The notes: generated by a model not told the origin, from the sequence alone. Counted from the stretch's first letter, positions 11,516-23,333 are shown. The stretch is 64,000 nt of DNA from Lindgomyces ingoldianus (GCF_010093535.1 NW_022985168.1:1927491-1991490), one strand, 5' to 3'. Made by a program: numbers and translations.

Positions 11516-12123
11516 CCCTGCCTACGTTACGAGAATCCCGCCATGCTGAGGGAAATTATAGGTACTTTAGCTTTAAGCAATCAAGTCTGTAGACACCTTA
11601 ATATTTACTATATTTCTGGATAGGCTGATTAATACCCTTAAACATTAAACCCTTCATTTACTTGGGACATTATGTTTGTATTGTTACCTTTGCGCCACTC
11701 TGTGTATCGGAATCGCAATCCACATAGGAACTCCGAACAACAGAAATCTGAAGCCCATAGCTGATCTAACTGGTGGAAGTTTGATACCCTGAGCGAATTG
11801 ATTAAGGTGTTTCCCACCACCTGCTAGGGTAGATGATGCAATTAGGACTGCGGGTGATACGTTTATTCGACCTTTTTTTTAGAGAAGTAATAGATAGTGA
11901 GACGACTAGGGAACAGATATCTGACGGCGCAGAAAGTGAATACCAGATGGAATTATTAAAGGAATGAATTTTTATATGCTTAGGAGTTTGAAGGGGGTTG
12001 TTATCTAAGTTAGGAAAAGAACATACTTTACCGTGTAGAGTAAAATGCTGTAAAAAATTTAAGTGGGATAGCCAAAACCTAAGCAGCTATGCTTATATTA
12101 GGATGCTCATACTCGAGGACCCT

Positions 12124-12215
12124 CTACTTCTCCTCCTCCAGCATTTCCCTCTCCATCTGCGCTGCTTCGTCTAACTGGCTCTGGTCTCCGAGAGTTTTGG
12201 CAAAGATATCAAAGA
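12124..12215 (-). pseudogene. TPR fragment of an NLR-type protein
   Basis: The minus strand encodes AKTLGDQSQLDEAAQMEREM followed by LEEEK and a stop. This matches half of a kinesin-light-chain-type TPR (LGDQGQLDEAAxMxxEVLEK) as found behind NB-ARC domains in fungal NLRs. Nothing else of such a gene is present, so it is a relic. Confidence 0.5.
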
Positions 12216-12478
12216 GGGAGGATATCTTCTGAGTTGCAGTCCAATTGAGAAGTAGTAGGTTAAAACATTGTAGATTATTATAAGATGAAGGAATGAAGAT
12301 GTGATAAGATTGTCGATTGTGTTGAGAGGAATGCTCAGTGAGAGCTGTATAAGTACATGGAGCAAAGAGAGGCTTATATAGATAGAGTGCTAGTAGAACC
12401 ATCCAGGAAAAAAGATAATAGCCGAAGCGTCGTAAAATGTTAGGGTTTGCCCCTCGCTTGTCAGGCGTGTTATACCTA

Positions 12479-15400
12479 CTATATTATATAGCCGTAACTC
12501 TGGAAGAGCCTTTTTACCTCCTCTAAAATATTCTGATCCCCTCGGTTCTGGTGACTTTCTGTGGCCTGGACATGAGCAATTTGATCTTGAAGAAGGGCTA
12601 GCGCAGTTTTGCCGTCTCTATCTGATAAGCGTGGGTTGGCTTTCACGGCTAATAGGCTAGAAACCAAGTCATAGTTCATGGTCCTAACTGCCCACCACAA
12701 AGCTGTCTTTCCATCAGTACTTCCAGCATAATCTATCTGCTCCTGCGAATTGTAATGAAGCAGAATTTCTCGTGCCATTCCAATTATACTCGGATTTAGC
12801 CTCTGGTGACGCTGGAAGCATGCGAGTAACTGCAATGCGCTGCGATCTGAATGCCCATCCACGATAAAGTCAAACTGTGCGCCGAACTCTTCTATCAGTT
12901 TAAATAATTTCTTCAGGTAACCTGCTGACTCAATACTGGGGGCTAGTATGATATACCCTAGCACGTTCATTCCTGGTTCCGGAAATTTGAAGTTGGTACC
13001 GATGTGACAGAAGGAATTAATCATCCGATGGCGCATATGGAGTGGTGTATTTTCAAGTACGAACCGGGCCAGATCAAGTCCTTCATTTTTTACTGCCGCA
13101 AAAAATGGAGTCTGGAATCCATTTGGTGGGATCTCGAACGTAAGCCCCTCTTGTAATAGCATCCTTGGGATAGCAATAGCTGTATGGTGATTGCAGTAGC
13201 TGCCTAAGATGTTGATCCCGTCAGTCCCTCGTGCTTCGCAGTCGGCACCTTTAGAAATCACCAGCCGGACTATGTCCTCTCGATTGGTTTGTACCGCGAA
13301 ATGCAGTGGCTGTTGTTGCTGTGGTCCCGGCTCTTTGATCATTCCCGGACGAAGATCAATGATGCTTTCAACGATATCAATACATCGAAGTTGTATTGCT
13401 AAAGAAACGGCCGGCACAGTTACAGTAGGATTTCCAGAGGTTGGGAGCAACAGAGTGCTTCCGTGCTCCAGCAAAGCCTGAATAGTTTCTTTGGTGGCTT
13501 CGCGGTAGTTCGTAGTGTGCCTTACCATTCGTCCGAAGTTCGCCCCGCCGGAGTAGTAGTACCCAATATCGAGGACAGGGCTAACTAGCGGCCACAGCTT
13601 GTTCTTGTGGTCTTCGATAATGCTGAGAGTATCTTGAGTCTTCTCGATTCGTTCCAGCATCGTTTTCACCACTTTGCTGTTGTGGTATGTACATGCAACC
13701 CATAATGGCGTACCAGTCTCATGTCCTTTTCCAGGATGAAGGGGATTAGCACCATGATCGAGAAGGACTGTGACAGCCTCGTGCGCATTCCATGCTGCTG
13801 CGCGATGTAGAGGGGTCCCAGCAGAGATAAGTTGTTGGTGGTGTGCATCCCACGCTTGAAAGCTCGTCTCCGGATTTGGGTCGGCGCCTTGATCAAACAA
13901 GGCCGTAGCTAGGGCCCTCAGCTCGTTCCCCTGAAACAGATGCAGCCAGTGGAGTGGTGTATCTCCCATTTTGTCTGCTTCTAAACCACTTGCTCCAGCT
14001 TCGAGAAGAGTGATTGCGGCTAAATAATTGCCGTACATGAAAGCAACGAGTAGTGCAGTTTGGCCGAGGTTATTTTTGGCGTCAATGGACGCATTCCCAG
14101 AGATTAGTTTCAGTGCAGAGTTCACTATCTTCACGCTACCAGAACGAGCGGCTTGGTGAAGCAGATTCTCTCCGACCCCATCCCAGATAGTATTGGAGTT
14201 TTTCCCTCCTTCATTTTCCAAAGGGCCGTCTTCAACATCAATCGAAAGCAGGGGCATCTCTTGAGGGTGGTAATGGTTAGCATTTGGCGGAATGTCAAAA
14301 CTTAACTGGAATGGCATACCAAGAGCTAAACGAAGATTCCTCAGAACTCTTTGCCCTTCATCCGGGCATTCTGCCAAGAGATCACCCACGGAAATGGTAA
14401 ACCCCTCTTCAGCAGTACGAATGAGTACTCTGAGTATTTCATGCTTATATTGCTCATACTGTCCGACTGCTTTGGTGATGCGGTAAACTGAAGATTTGGC
14501 CTGGTTGTTACCTAGGAACGCAGCCAGCAACAGCCATTTGAGACTATCCGTTGGAGTTTTCCCGCCAAAATAATCGAGATATGATTTTGCGACTACCATA
14601 GCAGCCTCTGATCGCCGAACCACGCTGTACTTGCCTTCCAGCGACGCGACCTTCTCAAGACTGTTCAATATCTGTTTTTGTATTCCAAAGCCAAGATGTC
14701 TCATCTCTCGAAGGCTGAACTAGTGCAGTCGTTAGTACATATATCTAATGCCTCGTGCCTACTCACTCTGTTTTCCCCAATTTCAGAGCCGGTCTTGGTT
14801 TGGATACCTTTCTCCTCAGCACCCTCAATTTGAGAAGAACCCCTCAAGCACTCAAGGCATTTGCTGAGGTCTCTTACTTTGGGGTCTGCACTGAGTGTGT
14901 ATTTAAATGCGCCTTTGTAGACCAACTTCTCAGCTGAGAGTGATCGGACAGCAAGCGAATGCAGCTCGTCCTCTTGCTTTCGAAGTTGGATAATTTTTCT
15001 CGCTTCCGGAGAGTAGAGGGAGAATTCGCAAACATCGAGAGCCAGAAATGGGGTTATTCCTCCCCCGAAGACGAACCATACTAGAAGCCCAAAGGAATAG
15101 ATATCACATTTATACAAATCATCCGGTCTTAGGTTCGGCGCAGAGATCTCGGGGGCGGTCCATGGAAAGGTGCCACCCGGAATATACGAAGAATTATCCC
15201 CGTCAATAACTGCGAACCCAAAGTCGGCTAGCTTAGGGGTGATGGTTAGTTTATCCTGGCATGAATCTGAACGGAATATTAGAACATTTTCGGGCTTGAT
15301 ATCGCCATGTATAATGCCGCATTGGTGGAGGCATTTGAGTGCGTCTCCAATCGCAAAGCACCAGCCTACTTCTTCTTCAACGTCGGAAGAGTGGTATCCA

Positions 15401-15915
15401 AGGTCGTAAAAACTCGACAACGTCCCGAATTCCGCGTACTCCATTAGCAGCTGCGGCCAATAGCGGCCAGAATCATCTGCATGAGGATTCCAAATAACGT
15501 CGCGGAGCTTCGCAATATTCTTGTTTGCCCGGATGCGTTGATCAGTGAGAACTCTCAGTTCCAAGCTAAGTGAGTAAAGTTGGCGCAAAACGCTAGCATC
15601 ATCTCCATGAACTGCGAAAGATAGCCTTGGCTGCTTGATGGCCCAGACCTCGCCATTTTTTGTGGGCCTAGTCCTGTACACAACGAATGTAAAACCTTCT
15701 CCGACCAAAAAAGTCCCCTTCAATCCAGAGACTTTTGTGTGTGGCTCCGAATACGATCGAATTCCGCCAGCGAGCCAGGTGATTGTCAAGTAGTCTGGCG
15801 GTTCAAAAAGCGGTTCAAATTCGGTGGCCGGTTGCGCTCTGCTTGACTCCTCTTTAGCTCTGGCTATGGAAACTGCTGGGGTCAAATAGCGATCGCTGGA
15901 AGGAGGGCGCGGCAT
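12479..15915 (-). CDS. Protein kinase-ankyrin repeat fusion
   Basis: Two exons (14767-15915 and 12479-14719) encode 1129 aa. The intron (14720-14766) has GTGAGT, TACTAAC and TAG, and joins IGENR to FSLREMRHLGFG in frame. Kinase domain, about residues 60-330: Gly loop GEGFTFVVY, AIKQ, HGDIKPEN with catalytic Asp205, ADFG with Asp231, and WTAPE. All catalytic motifs are present, so it is predicted active. Residues about 385-500 form a helical linker (SLKWLLLAAFLGNNQAKS). Ankyrin repeats follow from about 570 to 1110, with GQTALLVAFMYGN, GDTPLHWLH, GTPLHRAAAWN, QPLHFAVQTNREDIVRLV and GKTALWWAV. Domain order kinase then ankyrin is shared with animal RIPK4/ANKK1, though homology outside the kinase fold is not implied. 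It is transcribed divergently from the HeLo-pseudokinase 543 bp away. The reading frame stays open a little upstream of the chosen ATG, to about 15960. Confidence 0.88.
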
Positions 15916-16457
15916 ATCTGGTTGATAATATTCCCAGGAAGGGTAGCTCAGGTTCCTTCATGGACTGTTCTAGCTTCTTGGGATCAGCGTAGTTAGCGTT
16001 GAACAGCTCCTCCCACAAACATAGCGTATGAAGGGTGGGCCGCTGAGTTGTCTTCTGAGTTGAAGCGAAGGGGACTGCGGGGTAATCCAATCAGTGGTGA
16101 TTGGTGATAAACTTAGCGACATACATATGACCTGATACACAAAACTTCCAGTGCTGACTTATGACTGATCCGGCGACATGCATATCCACTCCTCGCCACG
16201 CACTAAATCCCTCAGTTATGATTAGAGCCGAAGTCGACCGGACTTGTGTCATATTTTTTTCAGTGGTGATACAGCGACACGGACATCACCCGATGATCAG
16301 CAGAATTCCTGGAGTTCATGAACCTGCTGGCTCTGTAAGTATGCTCATACCTTCAAAGTCGTGCGCCTCGTCCTCATTCATTCTTGACAGGAGGCATTAA
16401 CAAGAGCCAAACGGATCCTTTCCAAGAGAGCAGTAGATCGATAAAGGAAGCTCTCTG
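15916..16457. promoter_or_regulatory. Shared divergent promoter region
   Basis: 542 bp separate the start codons of the kinase-ankyrin gene (minus) and the HeLo-pseudokinase gene (plus). No convincing ORF lies inside except a minus-strand one (15854-16090) overlapping the kinase 5' end. A head-to-head arrangement with a short spacer is compatible with co-regulation, but no specific site was recognised. Confidence 0.5.
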
Positions 16458-18173
16458 ATGGCCGAGATACCGGGCCTTGTGCTCGGTGCAGTTTCCCTCA
16501 CAGCTCAAACGTTCAGCGGATGCGTGACTAGCCTTCACATTGTGTCCCAAGCACGCCATTCAAATGAAACTTTACTCAAATTCAGAACAAGTCTAGAGAT
16601 AGAGCTGGCAAGGCTGATCCTCTGGGGTCAAAATTCGGGACTCAGCAGGGGTGCTTTGCATGAAAGCCTTGTCCCAATCGAACCACTTCTTCTTGATATC
16701 CTCACTAAGATATTCTCGGGCATCGAAAATACGGAGAAGCTGAAGTCAACTTATGGAATTACGTTCGCCGAAGACTCTGAACTTGGGACTTCCCACACCG
16801 ACTCCACGCTCCTACCCACGGCTGTCAAAGACACGATTCTGGCGGTTCCAAACCTATTAGAAGCAATAGACAGACAAAAGAGAATAACACAGAATCTAAA
16901 GACAAAAATGCACCTGCACCGCAAAATCAAGTGGGCAGTCTGGGACGAGAACAAAGCCTCCAATTTTGTCGATTGCATCAAAAGATACGTTGATGGGCTC
17001 AATCAACTGCTCACAGAAAGTCAGAAACAGAGTCTTGACGCCGAAAATACTGCTATGAGGATTGCGATTCTCGGGGCTAATTGGAGTAAACCGTTGCAAA
17101 TGTTGCAGACACTTGAGATGGCAACAGTAGGGCGTTACGAGAGTTTGGCTCTTCCTGCACGCTTGGCCCGATTGCGACTTGAAATGGAGATGGAAGCTGT
17201 TGCACCGCTTTCTGTTCAGCCCACGGCTCTTCCTGCACATCCTCTAGCGATTAATTTCGATTCGATATCTACTATTGACGATGGAAGGTCCTATGCAAAA
17301 CTCCACGAGAAACAGATTCTCATCGAGTGGCGGACCCTACGGACCTCCGAGGCGTGTGGAGAAGAAGGACTTCGGCGAACCAGGCAAGCAGCCAAGCTGG
17401 CAGGAATCTTCAAAGAACTTACGGGGCAACCGAAGAATTACCTTACACTTGACTGTGTCGGTTATATTGACCAAAAAGACCATATACCAGCAAGGCTTGG
17501 AATTGCGTTTACGGTCCCAAGCCTTCCACAGATTCCACACGATCATTCCTCCTCATCTTTGACTTTACATGACTACCTCACGGAGAGAGATTTTGAATAC
17601 TTCCAACCCGATCTAGGCTCTCGGTTTCGTCTTGCCTATGAACTTGCGTTGGGATTTCTGCAATTTCACCAGTTAGGGTGGATGCACAAGAATATCCGCA
17701 GCCACAACGTCATTTTTCTTCCCGAGACACCTACCGCTTCGATACAGTCTCCGCGTATTGTCGGATTTGGATACTCTCGCCCAGCGGAAGGTGGAATTTC
17801 AGACCGTCCAGTACTAAACGAGGAGATCAACATCTACTGCCATCCAGACTATCAGAACGATTCTGCTGTTAGCTTCAGGCTTCAGTATGACCTTTTTGCG
17901 ATCGGACTCTTACTCTTCGAAATTGGGAAGTGGAGGCCGCTCAGTAACTATTTTCGCCGGCTGAAGGCGAGGGATAGGTGTGTAAAACCTTCAAACTTCG
18001 TGGCGCGATTACTTGAATCGGAAGCGGAAGATCTTGAATTCCGATTAGGAAAGAAATTCACATCAGCGATTCTATTCTGCCTGCAGACTACCAAAAGTGA
18101 ATTAGGGGACATGGACCTAAAAATTGAATATTTCAAGAATGTGGTAAAGCAGTTACTTTCTTGTAACGTCTAG
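16458..18173 (+). CDS. HeLo-domain protein with C-terminal pseudokinase
   Basis: A single-exon protein of 571 aa. Residues 1-215 look like a HeLo (prion-inhibition and propagation, HET-S/LopB-type) helical domain: MAEIPGLVLGAVSLTAQTFS, then a CVTSLHIV segment, ETLLKFRTSLEIELARLILW and later helices ending near 200. In known HeLo proteins the N-terminal helix inserts into membranes and kills the cell. Residues about 290-570 are kinase-like but degenerate. I see no Gly loop and no clear ATP-binding Lys (QILIEWRTLR). HRD is replaced by HKN (410-412), so the catalytic Asp is lost, and DFG is GFG (436-438), so the metal-binding Asp is lost. It is therefore a pseudokinase. The order helical death domain plus pseudokinase parallels MLKL; I infer this from architecture, not from measured similarity. 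Confidence 0.82.
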   Translation: MAEIPGLVLGAVSLTAQTFSGCVTSLHIVSQARHSNETLLKFRTSLEIELARLILWGQNSGLSRGALHESLVPIEPLLLDILTKIFSGIENTEKLKSTYGITFAEDSELGTSHTDSTLLPTAVKDTILAVPNLLEAIDRQKRITQNLKTKMHLHRKIKWAVWDENKASNFVDCIKRYVDGLNQLLTESQKQSLDAENTAMRIAILGANWSKPLQMLQTLEMATVGRYESLALPARLARLRLEMEMEAVAPLSVQPTALPAHPLAINFDSISTIDDGRSYAKLHEKQILIEWRTLRTSEACGEEGLRRTRQAAKLAGIFKELTGQPKNYLTLDCVGYIDQKDHIPARLGIAFTVPSLPQIPHDHSSSSLTLHDYLTERDFEYFQPDLGSRFRLAYELALGFLQFHQLGWMHKNIRSHNVIFLPETPTASIQSPRIVGFGYSRPAEGGISDRPVLNEEINIYCHPDYQNDSAVSFRLQYDLFAIGLLLFEIGKWRPLSNYFRRLKARDRCVKPSNFVARLLESEAEDLEFRLGKKFTSAILFCLQTTKSELGDMDLKIEYFKNVVKQLLSCNV

Positions 18174-18355
18174 TATAGGATATTAAGATAACTCCTTAGC
18201 TAGTTACTATGAAGGGAGTAAAACGAGCGTACCTTCTATAGTTATATTAATGGTTTTTAAAACCTCTACGTATAGATCGATACGTTGCCTAAATGGAATC
18301 ATATTGTAAGGAGAGTTAATAACTCAAGTTATCTACGCTCTAGTTACGGCCTAAG
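18174..18355. other. AT-rich spacer downstream of the HeLo gene
   Basis: About 180 bp of AT-rich sequence between the HeLo-gene stop and the TPR relic. No gene or repeat unit recognised. Confidence 0.4.
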
Positions 18356-18359
18356 CACC

Positions 18360-18760
18360 CCCTCGTATCCTTCCAGCGCTCACTAAAACATCTTCTCAGC
18401 CTCGCCTAACTAATTCAAGTCTACGTAGATAATGTCAATATAAGCAGTAAAATTCCCACGAGCAAAAGGTCAAGATAGTCAAGATGGTGAATCGAATCAA
18501 GTGCCAGTGTGTGGACTAACCGAAGCGCTTCCTTCCTTCCGTCCAGCGCTCGCTGGTATATCTTCTCCAACTCGCTCCGCTTGCCCTGGCCCGAGTAGAA
18601 ATTGCGCAAGTTGACCGCTATAAGTGTCGATGTGGGTCCTGCCCAACTTCCTTTTGTAGCCCTCTAGCGGTCGCTGGTACATCTTCTCCGCCTCACTCGG
18701 CTTGCCTTGGTCCCCGTAAAGTTGCTCAAGTTATTGACCAGTATCCTGGAGCCCCCTCAA
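18360..18760 (-). pseudogene. Decayed kinesin-light-chain-type TPR array (NLR relic)
   Basis: Read on the minus strand, this contains three degraded copies of the ~42-residue TPR common in fungal NLRs: GKPSEAEKMYQRPLEGYKRK (near 18680), KRSELEKIYQRALDG (near 18550) and a third with stops (near 18380). The first two conserved EKxYQR boxes are 121 bp apart instead of 126, so the frame shifts between repeats. The third is 170 bp further on. No intact ORF remains, and no NB-ARC domain is nearby. Confidence 0.7.
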
Positions 18761-21537
18761 CACGTTAAACCAGTAGTAATGCCCTATGTCGCCAAACCGT
18801 GATTTACCCCGGGATAATGGCTCCGCAAGCAGACTCTAGCCACTGCCGATGAGACCCCTCGTGGACAGCGTACGCGGCGGAACGCCGTCCCAAACGACAC
18901 CAGACACTTGACCTTTTCTTCGAGCGAGCCAGGCGACCACATGACTTGTACCTCATTCCACATCTCATAAATGCTCTCCCAATAGGGTCGAAGAAGGACG
19001 AGGTGGCTGACGTTGCTATACTCCCCAAATCTTGGTGGTGCGGAGCAGTCTTTTGCGGCTACGTGGCGAGCGGTAACTGGTGAGCCGTGGATATCGCGGC
19101 TATCGAAAGCGAGCGGGCGTTGATTATGCTTGGGCATGGCTGAAGGGATGGGTAGAGTAATTTAGCAAGGTGACCAGTTGGAAGGAGCAAGAAAGGGGCG
19201 TGCATAACCTCACGAGGCTGAGAAGCTGCGAAAGAGAGAGGCCCATCTGCAGCTTGACGAGGCTGAAAATGTAGGCTCAACTATGATTGCCAAGTCCTTG
19301 TGCTCCTCTTGGTCAAAAGGGAAGATCTAGCCGAGGGCCAGTTACAGTTTCCCAGTCACATTCAGAAGCAAGAAGGGTGGCAGTGCTCCCAAAGCTCTCC
19401 ACTATTTACTACCGTTGGCAGGGAGGACAGCCGGCTCGCACTGACCAGAGGGTTGTGTATGCGTTTTCAGGCAGTTGAGTTGGTTGACTGCAGGCATAGC
19501 TGAGGTCGGGCCGCTTGCTGAGTCTTCGCACAGCCACTAATGGTAAATTTCGTCGTGATGATTTATGATATGCTGCGGGGTTGTTTTTGGTTTTCACTAG
19601 CCAGAATAGATGATCGCTTCGATTAGCGGTACTAACCTGGCAATGGACTAAGGGTCCGCGGAGCTATATTTTTTATATAGTATTGTGGGACGCTAGGCCG
19701 AAGGTTAATAGGGCAGCCCATCAAAGACTTCTCGGGCTTACAACGCTCTGACTACCTCTAATACCTATAAAAGGGTGTCGTTTAGGCCTTAGAGCCGCAA
19801 CATAATGCTGGGGTGTAGTCATCAGCAAATATATGCTGTGATGCGCAAGTTAAGGAAAAGTATAGCACAGAAATTAAACAGAACTATAGCAAACATTAAC
19901 CATGTGCAGATAGTCTGAGTTGCTTGTCGCATGTGTCTCACGTGATCCATACCCATGCACTGCGCTATTCACTCATTAGGACTAGCTCCTTTCTCGTACA
20001 GTATATAGTCACCTCAGAGCTCTCTCTCGCTCCTTAGACCTTACTCAGCTCGTGGAAGATTGCTTGAAGTTCAAAGTGTCCAATATTTTTCCTAGCACCT
20101 TGGGTTACTCACTACCGAGAGAAACAGATGTAAGGCCCTGTAGCCCATTTAAGCCTTCATTGGCGCTTACGTCACCTTCTTAGCCTTGATAAGACGAATA
20201 GTCCGGCCCGGCACTGATTCGTCTCATCTACAAACCTATTGAATACACCTCGTTGACCCAATCTATCACTCTACGTTGCTACCTAGGCTCTCCCATCTCA
20301 AGTCCTTACAGACGGCTGGCGCTTTTATCTTTATCTTAAACTGGTAGCTTTATTCATGTCGTCTTCATGGTTACGAAAGTTCCCTTCTCCCTCCTCTCAG
20401 CTATGATGATTTAACAATCCATATACACTTCAGTCTCTTGCGCAATGTAATTCATCCTTAGAAATTCAGCTAACACACCCTTCTATTCCCTAAACAGAGA
20501 TTCAGCGATTTCACGACGCGTTGTGCTTTTGCAATGTGGAATTTTCCGTATAGAACCACTACGCTATTCTCTTTCTCTCTTTATAAGCTCCTGTTGTTAG
20601 AGCGGACTGCTTATCTCCCTAGAAATTTCAATCTGCTTGCGTATCACCGATCCACACGCCCTGCACTCACATTCTACCCTCCGGCCTTGCCGAAAGACTC
20701 CTCGCATGATAAATCTAAATGCAAATCATCTGCCCAGCTTGAACTACGTACCGCTATCAACGGAAACCCCGTCCCAAGCATTTCGGACTAAAAGCTCTTC
20801 ATTGACTCTTGTCAGGCAATCCTATCAAACCATTAAGAAGTTGATCTAGACAGGTTCTTCCCAGCGTGTCACGCGGGTCTGATATGTTAATACCACAGCT
20901 AATGCTAACAACAATAACTGCAGCAATGCCATTTGCACGGATATAGAAAACGATATTAATATCGACCGCTCCCACCCAGTAAAATTAAATTTTAAGAGAC
21001 CTGTAATAAGAGTTATCTGCACCAAGCGCTACAGCATAAAACTTAACGATCCAGTCCGGCAGAGTCGATGCACTGTCATTAGTGGTGCAAAAGTGGTGCG
21101 GAGCTTGAAGCCTTTTTGCAGATGTTCCATGGGCTGGTAGTCGTACATAGTTCCGTGAAGTTGAGTGATATTTTCTTGGACGGGGAGGGTGGGTTTGTAT
21201 TGAGGAATCTAAATTCAGCGCAAGGGGCAGGTGAAGTGAGAGGACACAAGGATGGGACGCTGGGTGGACGAGAGAGAGTAGGCGACGGTAGAGATGGAGA
21301 ATGACTGGTATGGGTCTGGGATGGATAAGAGGTGGTTAAGCGGGAAGGGTGTGGGGATTGATGAGGTGGTGGAGAAGGAGATGGAAGAGACTGGAGTTCC
21401 ACACCAATAAAAAAGTTTCAGGAAACGCTGGTCTGATGGATCGAAGATATTGTAATATATATTTACTCCGGGTAATTAATCGGGTGTGTAACTGTTCATC
21501 GCGTGGAGTAAGATTTCTATCGAGTAATTCGATTCTT
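18761..21537. other. Long intergenic region with one repeat copy
   Basis: About 2.8 kb without a supported gene. A minus-strand ORF at 18784-19137 (117 aa) and several overlapping short ORFs show no family motif. It includes repeat copy B at 20331-20470. Confidence 0.5.
20331..20470. repeat. Dispersed repeat, copy B
   Basis: Homologous to 11382-11515 over its length, same orientation, with many C/T and G/A differences. See copy A. Confidence 0.55.
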
Positions 21538-22686
21538 TCAAATCTTTACCACAATCTTCCCAACATGCTTCCCAGACCACAAATAATCAAACGCATCTTT
21601 CGCCTCATCAAACCAAAAGGTCCGGTCAATAATCTTATCAAGTCTAACACTCTTCTCCTCCAAAAATCGATTAACTTCCTCAAGATCCGCTTTCGAACCC
21701 ACCCGAATACCCTGGATACTCGCCCCCTTCACCATTAGCCCTAAAATTGCATTTGGATCCCAGTCCGCTTTCTTATCTTCCAGAAACCCCACTAGCGAAA
21801 TTGTTCCGTGGTTCTGTCGTAGGGATTCTAGATCCGCGGGAAAAGAAGCGGGGCCGGTGTTGTTGATGACTATATCGACACCTTTTCCGTCAGTGAGGCG
21901 TTTGACTTCTTCGGCTTGGTTGGGGTGGGTGTGGTAGTTGAAGGCTTTGATGGCGGGGCTGAGGTTCTTGATGGATTCGAGCTTGGAGTCGGAAGAGGAA
22001 GTTATGATGGGGGTTATGCCGGCTGCAATACAGATTAGAAGCGCAAACATGCTTACGCCTCCGGTGCCTACGGCTATTTTAGTACGCATATATGATAAAC
22101 GATGAAATTCCGAAGCACCTTGCAAAAGAGCACTAGTGTCTTCATCAACCAGGTTCGGACGTTTGAGAGAATTCCATGCCGTCACGCCGCAGCACGGAAT
22201 CGTCGAAGCCTATTGCGATCAGCCTTTCTCTAAATCAACAGCTGATCAGATTCGACAAACTTCTTCCCAAGTCAGGTGTTTTGGCAAATGTACCAAGACC
22301 TTCTGGTCAAAGACGGCATACTCTGCTAAAACCCCCACATCACCCCCTAACGTCTGCGAAATACCATCTCTCTCCTTGCCCGTCAGATCAGATAGATTGA
22401 AGCACGGTGAAACACGATCTCCGATATTGAAATCTTTGACATTAGACCCAATGGCTACGACCTCCGCGGCGCAATCAGATGCAGCGATTCCGTGTTCTTG
22501 GACCGGAACCGGATACTTTCCGTTCAGCATTCCTACATCTCGAAAGTTCAGAGATACGGCATGAATTTTGATAATAACTTCATCAGGGGCTAGCTCTTTT
22601 GGGAGATGCTCGATTGTAGGCTCAATCGTGCGGGGGAGGTCGCCTCTTGTACGGCGGTATGCTTTGTATGTCTTTGGGAGAGACAT
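21538..22686 (-). CDS. Zinc-independent MDR oxidoreductase (quinone reductase/ADH-like)
   Basis: Three exons (22261-22686, 22119-22209, 21538-22067) give 348 aa. Both introns are 51 bp, and the joined length is divisible by three. The N-terminal GroES-like domain includes VIIKIHAVSLNFRDVGMLNG and GSNVKDFNIGDRVSP. The first splice restores LTWEEASTIPCCGVTAWNSL and the second restores LQGTGGVSMFALLICIAAG, the Rossmann dinucleotide-binding loop. The C-terminal part has DGKGVDIVINNTG and the family-typical ending DAFDYLWSGKHVGKIVVK. No structural or catalytic zinc ligands are visible, so it most likely reduces quinones or enones with NAD(P)H. It runs divergently from the O-methyltransferase 650 bp away. 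Confidence 0.9.
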
Positions 22687-23333
22687 ATTAGGGTTTTATT
22701 TCGCTCCGGGAGGTCAATAAAGGTTATTTCTTCTGCTCAGATGAAACCAAGCATCGATTTTGAACCTCATGCTTGGGTGAGAATAATGGATGTGCTGACC
22801 AATCAGCGATTTGTCAGCACCGGCAATTGAAGGACCCCAGGTACGTGCTCCTGATGCAGGACGTATCTTCATCGCACCATGTCTTCATTGCACCATGAAA
22901 AGGGGGGAATCAATTGGCACTTAGCGGAATATACGGTGTTTCAATTTTCGAGGTTGCTTTCGAGGACGGAGCGGACAGTTCTCTCGGAACCCGAAGACCA
23001 GGCTCCTGATAGCGGGGTTGCGGAGCATGTGACACCTGACCTGGTGTTGAATCAACGGAGCCACACAATTTGATCCCTCCGCTCGACCGCCTAGCTTTTG
23101 GCGCGAAGAGAGACAACTAACATTCCTAATCTCACCCAAGCGTAAGATGGAAGAAGTCGAAAGCGAAGAGCGAAGTGGGGTGTTGAGGTTGGTGGATGAC
23201 AGGAAACGCGGGGCAAAATGATTGCCTCACTTCGTATTGAGCAGATATAATTATCGATATAAAGTCCCCGAAAAGGTCAACCCACCAACGGGCCTGATTC
23301 ATCTAAATTTTAACAGCAAAGTGATTTGACAAG
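22687..23333 (+). promoter_or_regulatory. Divergent promoter region with TATA-like box
   Basis: The spacer between the MDR gene (minus) and the O-methyltransferase (plus). A TATAAA at 23258-23263 lies 71 bp upstream of the methyltransferase ATG. Otherwise only short ORFs. Confidence 0.4.

Larger units (their letters stand above)
10741..12478. other. Intergenic region with repeat relics
   Basis: No intact gene. It holds one copy of a dispersed repeat (11382-11515) and a short TPR-like peptide on the minus strand near 12124-12215; both have their own entries. The remainder is moderately AT-rich with only short ORFs. Confidence 0.5.

Noticed and set aside
18784..19137. Minus-strand ORF of 117 aa with a Trp-containing stretch
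   Set aside because: No family recognised, overlapping ORFs in other frames, no splice structure or conserved motif; not enough to call a gene.
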